A stretch of 6,293 nucleotides of DNA from JAVBUP01 sp031555175 (lineage in GTDB: Bacteria; Bacillota_I; Bacilli_A; Erysipelotrichales; Coprobacillaceae). The position numbers were made by a program, and so were the translations under genes. Below, piece by piece: positions 6,177 through 6,293 of the stretch. The notes below the pieces were generated by a model. That model saw only the letters and a program-made list of their open reading frames with translations, ran no database searches and was not told the DNA's origin. The stretch covers positions 1-6,293 of the forward strand of contig JAVBUP010000059.1 in NCBI GenBank assembly GCA_031555175.1, given 5' to 3'. Within the stretch, counting starts at the first letter, position 1. Every line of letters starts with the position of its first letter.

Positions 6177-6240
6177 GAGAAGAAAACTAAGTAAAATAAA
6201 AAACTTCCAACATGAAGTAATGAATTGGGCACAGTAAAAA

Positions 6241-6258
6241 CAAAAGCCATATTTGGCT
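6241..6258 (-). terminator. Candidate minus-strand terminator (second of a tandem pair)
   Basis: The stem AGCCA/TGGCT (6245-6249 with 6254-6258, 4-nt loop) is followed on the minus strand by TTTTG and more T. The stem is short. Together with the adjacent hairpin it suggests the end of a minus-strand gene lying to the right of the window. Confidence 0.45.
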
Positions 6259-6283
6259 AAAAAATTTAGGGTAAACCTAAATT
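6259..6283 (-). terminator. Candidate minus-strand terminator (first of a tandem pair)
   Basis: A perfect 8-bp stem AATTTAGG/CCTAAATT (6263-6270 with 6276-6283) with a 5-nt loop is followed on the minus strand by Ts (6262-6260 and beyond). All three minus-strand frames meet stops between this hairpin and the edge, consistent with a gene that ends at or just past 6293. Confidence 0.5.
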
Positions 6284-6293
6284 ATGAAGTTAG

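Larger units (their letters stand above)
5978..6293. other. Gene-free regulatory region upstream of module 2
   Basis: No protein gene is supported in these 316 bases; all reading frames are short and poorly initiated. The stretch holds two minus-strand promoters feeding module 2, one plus-strand promoter-like sequence pointing right, a 9-bp direct repeat (TAAGTTGGT) and, at the right edge, two hairpins oriented as terminators of a minus-strand gene ending outside the window. Confidence 0.6.

Noticed and set aside
6120..6194. 24-codon plus-strand frame starting ATG 6120
   Set aside because: It has no ribosome binding site, and its ATG lies upstream of the predicted start of the only promoter that could serve it.
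1..6293. CRISPR array, tRNA or rRNA gene, insertion sequence
   Set aside because: No regularly spaced identical repeats, tRNA-like cloverleaf, rRNA stretch, transposase or terminal inverted repeats were seen on either strand.

Overview
The window is AT-rich DNA that looks like a low-GC Gram-positive bacterium (Bacillota). The reasons are the strong AAGGAGG-type ribosome binding sites, the T-tailed hairpin terminators, a surface protein with a sortase-like C-terminal sorting signal, and LytTR response regulators paired with GHKL (AgrC-like) sensor kinases. Tryptophan is read from TGG and TGA behaves as a stop, so the code is the standard bacterial one. I cannot name the genus.

Left part, plus strand. 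Positions 1-153 look like the 3' end of a gene that begins outside the window. Its TGA stop overlaps, as ATGA, the ATG of a 541-residue secreted protein (150-1775). That protein has a signal peptide, seven related repeats of about 65-70 residues suggesting a seven-bladed beta-propeller, and a C-terminal LINTG - hydrophobic helix - basic tail, which reads as an off-consensus sortase signal. A strong hairpin at 1791-1818, with T-rich tracts on both sides, separates it from the convergent genes to its right.

Middle and right part, minus strand. Two paralogous two-component modules lie in tandem, each in the order regulator then kinase. Module 1 is regulator 3126-3836 and kinase 1823-3136. Module 2 is regulator 5282-5977 and kinase 3962-5278. 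Both regulators are receiver + LytTR proteins with intact phosphorylation residues. Both kinases have an N-terminal multi-helix membrane domain, an RHD(Y/F)KYH phosphoacceptor motif and a GHKL ATPase domain. Within each module the genes overlap or nearly touch, so translation is probably coupled. The modules are separate transcription units: each regulator has its own extended -10 promoter, and a terminator at about 3937-3957 lies between them. No AgrB/AgrD-like peptide-processing pair or obvious signal-peptide gene is visible.

Right end, 5978-6293. No protein gene is supported here. It holds two apparent minus-strand promoters for module 2, one opposing plus-strand promoter-like sequence, a 9-bp direct repeat, and two tandem hairpins that look like terminators for a minus-strand gene ending just beyond the edge.

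The plausible story is that the kinases sense an extracellular or membrane signal and the LytTR regulators change transcription of a few targets. A link to the neighbouring surface protein is possible from position alone, but no regulator binding site was found in front of it.
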